Source: Neckera pumila (taxonomy: Eukaryota; Streptophyta; Bryopsida; Hypnales; Neckeraceae). Taken from it: DNA of 64,000 bases. Below are positions 58,040 to 64,000 of this stretch, one piece after another. The stretch lies in assembly GCA_963969595.1 (NCBI GenBank), contig OZ018415.1:11594001-11658000 (forward strand). Direction: 5' to 3'. Made by a program: the position numbers and the translations under genes. Numbering within the stretch: position 1 is the stretch's first letter; every line of letters starts with the position of its first letter. Under the pieces are notes generated by a model. That model saw only the letters and a program-made list of their open reading frames with translations. It did not search any database and was not told the DNA's origin.

Positions 58040-58320
58040 AGGTTTGATTCCTTGGGGCGAGGGGGGTGGGTGGGGTGGGTGGATTGAGTGGTGTTTGGAC
58101 TACCGGGGCCCGGAGGGGTAGTGGTCATTGGGCTGCCTAGGTTGGGGGTGTTTGGGCTACTGGGGAGGTAGTGGTGGTTGAGCTACCCGGGTTGGGGTTG
58201 TTTGAGCTGGGGGGGGGGATAGTGGTCGTTGGGCTGCCCGAGTTAGGGTTGTTTGAGCTGCCGAGGGGTTAGTGGTGGTTGGCTGCCCGGTGGGTAGTTG
58301 GGTTGCTCGGGCAGAATTTT
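58040..58320. repeat. G-rich tandem array, about 54-bp unit
   Basis: About four units follow 'gtagtggt.gttgggctgcccgggttggggttgtttgagctg.cggggg'. Dense G runs on the plus strand could form quadruplexes. Just upstream, 'accttgcacctcacacatgaggtgcaaggtttgattcc' contains a hairpin plus a box-B-like GGTTTGATTCC. Confidence 0.7.
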
Positions 58321-60090
58321 TTAATTTTAATAATTTTGCAATGATTTTGCAATGACATTTCAATGATTTTGCAATGACATTTCAATGATTTTGCAATGAC
58401 TTCTACACAATACACATAACAATTACATTTTTTTCATGATTTTTCATTTTAAGTTTTATGAATTTGCAACAGTTTAGAAATGGAATAGCATGGATTCAAT
58501 GCCCAACACTTTTGTATTGAATTAATCACAACTTTGCAACGGTTTTGCAGTGCATTATTTCTTTGTTGAGTTCCAAACTAAGTTCCGTTACACATTCTTT
58601 CATTGCAAAACCATTGCAAATGCGTTGCTAGTGTGTTGCAGTCACTGCTTTCTGTTGTAGTGAGTGGAGGCCCGACCTTCCCCATCCTTAGAATGCCTAC
58701 CAAAACGGCTGTGTTTGGGCGTTTCTGGTCGGAGCAGACGTTGCAGCAAATCTGCGATGACATTAATCGTTATGCTAGCCAGGCCCATCCGCGGACACGA
58801 TTACCTTTAGGCGGCGGGAGGTGGTGGCGATTGGACCAAATCGAACTGAATGCGTTTCTGGCAGTAAACTTGCTGATGGGTATCAAGCATTTGCCGAATC
58901 ATCGCAGCTACTGGAATCGAGGAAATGCATTTATGTACTACCCCAGTATCTCCAGTATCATGACATGCAGGCGTTACGAGGACATCACTCGTTGCTTGCA
59001 CATAGGGGACGACCGAGTGAGTGAAGAGTCGGACGAGGACGCGGAGTTTGATCGTTTGAGGAAGATGCGGTGGTTGCTAACTGAAATGCAGAATAAATTC
59101 AAGTCAAACTGGAATTTGTTCCAAGAGGTAACCGTAGACAAGACCATGATCCCTTACAAAGGAAAGTACTGTCTTGTGAGAGAGTACCTTCCTAGGAAGC
59201 CCACGAAATGGGGGGTGAAGGTGTGGTGTCTTGCTGATGCAAGACACAAATACATTTTCGACTTCCAAATATACACAGGGTCTGCTCTGAGAGAGTCTCT
59301 AACTGGTGGTAGTCGAGGAGATGCCAAAACGCCTCACTACATAGTCACGCAACTAATGCAGGATTTGCATGGTCGCTCTCACGTTGTCTGTACAGATAAC
59401 TATTTTACTTCGGTTCACTTACTGGTGGAGCTTCGAGGACGAGGGCCTTGCGGCGTAGATACTGTTCGCAGCAACCGCGTCGGATTACTGAAGTCGCTGG
59501 TGGATAGGAAGACCTTGTCAAAAGAGCCGCAGGGGGCCGCGACATATCATGCGTAGCATTCATTGACTGGAAGGCGGTACTGCTTTTGTCCACGTACTAC
59601 CCTCCAATCCCAGCTCATGACGTGCCTTGGCCAACAGTGCCGAGACGCGTAAACGGTTTAGTGACGGATCTGAGCACCTCTCCCGTACACAAGGCGTATT
59701 GCGACTTCATGCGTGGGGTGGACATAGCGGATCAATTGAGAGATTCGTACAGTTGCCAAACTCGAAGCCACAAATGGTGGCACAAAATTTTCTTTTACCT
59801 AGTGGACACGTTTGCAGTGAATGCTTTCATCTTGCACCAGATTGCAGCAGAGCAGCTAGGGAAAGATACACAAACACACCTCCTAGTTTCAACTGCAGCT
59901 CGCCGATGAGCTGAGTCGTCCGTGGCCGATGCAGAGGGGAGCCGTGTCGCAGTTTCGATTATCTCAACCGAGGGTTCATGGACTTGTCCGGAGTAGCCGG
60001 CGTCGCAAATGTCGGTTCTGCAAAGGTCCGACCAGGACCAACTTGCTGTGCCCTCAATGCGGGGGAGTATTCCTACACCTAGGTGAGTGA

Positions 60091-61626
60091 TTTCAGAGGA
60101 GCCATTTTGTGCTGAGAAGGTGAAGCGGACAGCAGTTGATTGTATAGGGTTCTGGAAACAAACTTGTTCGTACATATGTACAGAGCTTGCTGTTTTACGG
60201 AGTTAAGGTATGCATTAGTATAGCTAGGGAAGGAAGAGTTAACAGCTTAGCAGCGGTAGACGGAGGAGGACTGCACGTGGATAAATTTTTTGTACGCGGT
60301 TTTGATTTATCGATCGATGCATGAACACTCTCGAGGTCATCGGCATGACTAGAGAGAGAGAAGAGAATGTATAAAGTTTAAATAAAGTTCTCCATTTTGA
60401 TAAGTACAACGGCTTATTTTGCAACATGATTTGCACCCTACTTCCCAGAATTGACTGAGCACAAGAAGGACACGGATCGACAATGCACCATATTGTTTGT
60501 GCGAAGTAATGGATAGTTGGAAAATGCCGGGTATACACACACACACCCTGCAAAAAATTCGTTGTCCGCGAAACTGATCCAATTCTGTAAACCCAACCTG
60601 CCAACCTGGGCGGAAATCGTCAGCCGCAGGGAAGATTGCAGCGCAGCACTGGCAACCCATCCACCCCGAATAAGCATCCACCGCAGGTAAGGTCAGCCTG
60701 ACGGGGAGTGAGAACCATACGCTCTGATGATGGACAGGTGAGATATAAAGATTTGCACAAACAAGTTACTGTTGTGGTCCTGTGAGGTGTAGGTCTGCTC
60801 CAGGAAGTCCAATGAGAACCACGAAATTGAGCGTCTGACGATCAGAATACTTGTGGGATGGGTGACGAATTGACGACCGCAGGGAACTGATTTGGAGAAC
60901 TCCGAAATCAAATTTTTCCTTCCCTTTTTGGCTGAGAGCGAAGTGACCAGTTGTCAGACCAACACTCCTTTCTTGGAGAGAGCATTCGGGGCGTCACATT
61001 CTTTGTACTATTGCGTGTGCACTTTGAATATTATACAGCTATTTCATGCTCATATGAGACAAGAAGGTCGAGAATACTGACGTCACCTAAATTGTCGTTT
61101 GAGGATGAGGTAGGACCTAAGAAACGAGCGGTCAGAAGGGCAGGGGTTCGAGTTTTCAGCTGTCATTGTCGGTCATGGCAGCTGGTCAAGCAGAAATTAC
61201 CAGAACAGTCCTTGCTTTCGAACTCTCATCTCGTGCTGTGGATTGCAAGCTCAAATGAGGGAAATTGGTGCAACATTTCAGTGCTCTGTGACTATATTTC
61301 CATTCTTCACTTCCTGTGCTTCTGTAGGCACATTTTTTATAAATTTTGCAGTTCCCCGAGGTCATTCGAAAGTCGACCGCAGTGAAGAGCACAGGCCTTG
61401 CCCGTGACGGTCAACGTCGGCTCTTCTCCAGTCAAACTGCATAATCTCCAGATCGGCTTACTTGTTTCGAGTAATCTTCAGTGTGGTCCATTGCACTGAC
61501 GACAATAATGAAGATCCTACGGTTACTTTGTGTCTTCCTTCCTTCCTCTTGCAAGCAGTGGCACTGGAATTTTTTCATTTCCCTGTCTCTGTTTCTGTCT
61601 TCTCTATGAATCGTGCCACTAAAGGG
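60091..61626 (+). other. 3' region of piggyBac element P1; no gene recognised
   Basis: It follows the transposase stop and runs to the proposed 3' end. Open frames on both strands (for example 60239-60604 minus and 60951-61385 plus) overlap one another and resemble no family. It is probably noncoding transposon sequence. Confidence 0.45.
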
Positions 61627-61630
61627 TTAA

Positions 61631-63491
61631 CCCCTAAACGCGCCGACGTCCATATTATGGACGACGCACAGAGGAGCAGTTCCGTAACTTTCATTCCGTG
61701 GCCATTTTTCATCCATCTTTTTTTCTGTAGGTTGATGAAGGTCTTGTTTCTATCACAGTGAAGGGAGAATTCAGAAATGCAATAGCAATTTTTATACAGA
61801 AATGGCTTTGTCAACATGTATAATGAAATGCAAGAAATTTCTATTTGCCCTGGTTCAAAAAAGAGAATTTAAAATTTTTATTTTTATTTTTTTTCGTTGC
61901 GGGTAGTTCCTGACTGTACAATTGCAGTACGTCAGCAGTATTTATTGCGTCCGAGTTTTTTCATTGGAGGTCTTTTATAAAAAAAAAAACTTCTTTGTAA
62001 AGGAATGTTTTCACTAATCTTATCATTAGATCACGATGGCCTGCTCACACTTGTCAGCTTCTAAGAATTAGGCATACTTTTTTAATTCTTCCAACAATCA
62101 TCTGGCAGCTGCTACTTCATTGAGCTCATCCACATTCTAGAGCTTCAATGAACTCACTATGTTGTAGGCTATGCAAGGACTATACATTGTTGGGAGGCCT
62201 CCCTATATTTAGTACAAGAGTCAGCAATGAGAGCTTCTCAGCCGCTATGTACATTGAATGATTCATTTTCTATTGCAACTAGCAGTAGAGCCTAGCAATT
62301 TCTACAACGTAAACAAAAAAGGAGTGCTTCATTTCACAAACTGAGTTTAGCTTGTTCAGCACTCTTTCATGGGAAAAATTTGCATGATGTACAACAACAT
62401 TCAAGGCTTGTCGACTGCATGCATGAAGGACTAATGCAACAACTTGCAGACCACTCTCTCAAGATGCATAAGAACAAATGCTCATATTACTATTTTTCAC
62501 CTGCATTCACAGTTTCATGACATGTAAGGAGCTCCATAACCTTTACATGTAGCCTTCTTTCAGTTCTTGTTGTATTAAGAATCACTTCTTTCATGAGCTT
62601 TTCGTCAAGTCTTCCACTATTTCCTCTACACTTCCTTGCAGTTCTCCTCACCTGTTTAAAGTTTTAGTTTCGGTAGTACATATCATCCTGCGTGCTCCAA
62701 ATCTGTGAAAGCAAAGCTGATGCCCATCAATGCAAGAGTATTCACAATCATTTGTAAGGCTGACCTCACTTACTGAGCACTGACTTCATTTTTGCAAGAA
62801 TTATGCTTAGTACCTACCTAGTAGCATCAGCTGACTGTCTTTGCTGGTCATTGCCAGATCGTTCATTTACCTATTGACATGCATTGTATTCAACTCTAGA
62901 AGTCATTGTGGGCACACTAAAAGCACATAGGTCTAATCTTCCGGCAGTTATTTTTGCTTCAAGTTGTTATCCTCTTTTCATTGGTTATTCACATGACGGG
63001 TGTAATCGATGTTATGTTCGCAGGTCAATATCATTGGAGAATGACATTCTCTATTAATGGCCGTTTTGCTAGCATGCAGTGACCAGCCACCATCTAGGTT
63101 GCCAGAAATTCGAGAAAGCATTCAACAGTGGACCACATCTATCGAGGCAAGCGCTTCATAGAGTTGACAAATTCTGAGCCTTTTGGACAAACGTCAACTA
63201 TTAAGGAGAGCTGTAAAAAGAGGCATCAAGAAACGAGACACTCCACGTGGTCTCCGATACCTATTCTGACATCACTGCGCCCGTATTCTGGGTTGGAGAG
63301 AGAGGGTACCTGAGGGACATCCACAAGGCTTTAGTGACAACGTGAATCACGCCTTGTGCTTTCTGCTGTGGCCAGACATTCCATCTCCGCCGTGCCTCTG
63401 CCGCCACTGCATCTCTGCTGCCTATACGTAGGCAGTGCTTTCCTCATCAGCTCACGTTCATCATCTCTTTGAGGGCTAACAGATTTTAGCT
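61631..63491 (+). other. Leader region of piggyBac element P2; no separate gene
   Basis: Long noncoding stretch with short unrecognised frames only. Its last 200 bp match the P1 leader ('gaggg(a)cat', 'aatcacgccttg.g.tttctg.tgtggcc.gac'). Confidence 0.5.
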
Positions 63492-64000
63492 ATGGCTTCC
63501 AACACTGATGCAGCAGTAAAACGTCCGAGATCTCCCTACCGAATCCGACACTTCTGCAGGTCGGCTATGTTGCAAGCAAATGCATCAGAAGCTGAAGAAT
63601 TGACAGTTTCTTCACTGAAGAGGAAGGACATGCTGGACATTGATGTACTAGATGACAAGAAGAGAAGACGTGGGAAAATGGTCATGAGTAACACTGACTC
63701 ATCTCCGCTCTGCATGTCTAATGCACTGGCCGTTGCAGCTACTGTGGAAGTGCACGGGTCGATACAAAGCACTCGTCCTCAACAACCTGGGTCTGTTTGT
63801 GTGTTGCCTTGTAGAGGAGAGCGGTGGACCGTTGTGCCCACCGTAGCTGACGTGGAGTGGCCCTCTCCAACGACCCCTATTCCAGTGCGTTTTCCTGCAC
63901 ATATAGCAACAATCGAATCAACCGATGAAGACTCAGAAAGAGAAGTAAAGTGGATCCTAGGACTTGCTATCCAATTGTACGTGCATCCGCTAAGGCAGCA
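63492..64000 (+). CDS. piggyBac transposase of P2, N-terminal part (partial)
   Basis: The frame is open from ATG 63492 to the window end, 169 residues without a stop. It matches the broken P1 N-terminus: 'SPYRIRHFCRSA' with 'LPYHTRQFCRSV', 'VLPCRGERWTVVP' with 'VLPWRGYQWNIVP', and 'VKWILGLAIQLYV' with 'LQWIMGLVMQSYV'. A basic KKRRRGK stretch at about residues 55-61 may be a nuclear localisation signal. The catalytic DDD domain would lie beyond the window. Unlike P0 and P1 this stretch has no frameshift, so P2 may be an active or recently active copy. The Met choice follows the P1 alignment. Confidence 0.75.
   Translation, partial: MASNTDAAVKRPRSPYRIRHFCRSAMLQANASEAEELTVSSLKRKDMLDIDVLDDKKRRRGKMVMSNTDSSPLCMSNALAVAATVEVHGSIQSTRPQQPGSVCVLPCRGERWTVVPTVADVEWPSPTTPIPVRFPAHIATIESTDEDSEREVKWILGLAIQLYVHPLRQ

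Larger units (their letters stand above)
57345..58662. mobile_element. CACTA-type element, 1.3 kb, TSD AGT, in the P1 transposase
   Basis: Left end CACTACAAGAGAATGCAGCG, right end 'ctttctgttgtagtg'. AGT flanks both (57342-57344 and 58663-58665). Subterminal 'TTTTGCAATGG' and 'TTTTGCAATGACATTTCAATGA' motifs repeat many times at both ends. Deleting the element and one AGT leaves the transposase frame open ('SGPS' then 'GGPTFPILRMP'), so the insertion is clean. It carries palindromic core A copy 6 and a G-rich tandem array, and no transposase. Confidence 0.92.
55686..60090 (+). pseudogene. piggyBac transposase of P1, frameshifted and split by a CACTA element
   Basis: N-terminal part: ATG at 55686, 'LPYHTRQFCRSVEQ' and 'VLPWRGYQWNIVP', then a frame change near 56045 to 'NLQWIMGLVMQSYV'. 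All three align with P2. The catalytic part (58663-59909) is well kept. It has 'LLMGIKHLPNHRSYW', 'VTVDKTMIPYKGKY' (Asp 1), 'KPTKWGVKVWCLADA', 'CTDNYFTSVHLL' (Asp 2) and 'MRGVDIADQL' (Asp 3), so the DDD triad is present. One base shift in the run of G near 59535 separates it from 'RDISCVAFIDWKAVLLLSTY'. A second shift near 59890 precedes the Cys-rich tail 'KCRFCKGPTRTNLLCPQCGG'. The stop is at 60088-60090. The piggyBac enzyme excises precisely at TTAA. This copy cannot make a full protein. Confidence 0.85.
53612..61626 (+). mobile_element. piggyBac element P1, about 8 kb, disabled
   Basis: It begins at TTAA (53608-53611) with CCCCTAAGCGTGTTGGCGTC. The same terminus, CCCCTAAACGCGCCGACGTC, opens P2 at 61631. 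The proposed 3' limit is the TTAA at 61627-61630, preceded by 'cgtgccactaaaggg'; its match to the 5' end is weak, so this limit is tentative. A 2-kb leader precedes the transposase gene. Two CACTA elements have inserted: 54106-54248 in the leader and 57345-58662 in the gene. Confidence 0.7.
61631..64000 (+). mobile_element. piggyBac element P2, 5' part, runs off the window
   Basis: After TTAA (61627-61630) it opens CCCCTAAACGCGCCGACGTC and then 'catattatggacgacgcacag', closely like P1. A palindromic GTCCATATTATGGAC lies 18 bp in. A 1.86-kb leader precedes the transposase start, similar to the 2.07 kb in P1. It lies head to tail with P1, the two apparently sharing one TTAA. Confidence 0.75.

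Noticed and set aside
60239..60681. Overlapping minus-strand frames of 79-121 residues in the P1 3' region
   Set aside because: Three frames overlap one another with no known motif; a random consequence of higher GC content.

Overview
The window is AT-rich nuclear DNA of a land plant. Plant signs are CACTA transposons with CACTACAAGA termini, a Stowaway MITE with CTCCCTCCGTCC ends, a class IV (hevein-domain plus GH19) chitinase, a fragment resembling mitochondrial chaperonin-60, and teloboxes. The number of piggyBac-type elements is unusual for a flowering plant, so a spore-bearing lineage is possible, but I cannot fix the species. No bacterial, organellar, rRNA or CRISPR signal is seen.

Only two genes look intact, both on the minus strand and both intronless over their coding part: a secreted class IV chitinase (35276-36118, TATA box about 130 bp upstream) and an NFKBIL1-like ankyrin plus J-domain protein (51392-52726). 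Broken or partial host genes are a folate-biopterin transporter remnant (27891-28740) and a chaperonin-60 fragment (49145-50110). Nearly everything else is mobile-element DNA.

Layout: 1-290 is a repeat that recurs, with an insertion, at 44500-45950. 1436-3520 is a decayed hAT-like transposase. 4478-5569 is a TA-flanked inverted-repeat element. 5884-6819 is the first of five TTAA-flanked piggyBac-type MITEs (also 18390, 25506, 37174, 40784). 7133-7862, 14539-15618 and 29201-30296 are long palindromic elements with 4-bp target duplications. 12366-15775 is a decayed piggyBac transposase split by one of them. 17383-27165 is a nest: a duplicated host repeat holds a foldback element, which holds a 7.3-kb CACTA element, which holds a MITE. 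Its near-empty sister at 46125-48505 lacks these insertions. 30297-34130 is gene-poor with tandem and inverted repeats. 42595-45848 has two convergent copies of an inverted-repeat family with 2-bp target duplications. 53612-61626 is a probable complete but disabled piggyBac element carrying two CACTA insertions, and 61631 to the end is the first part of a second, apparently undamaged piggyBac element.

Taken together, the window is a readable insertion history. Several insertions are supported by matching target duplications and by a related uninterrupted copy inside the same 64 kb. A plausible relation is that piggyBac transposases of the type at 53612-64000 mobilise the TTAA MITEs, whose ends also begin CCCCTAAA. 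That is inference from termini and target sites, not shown directly.
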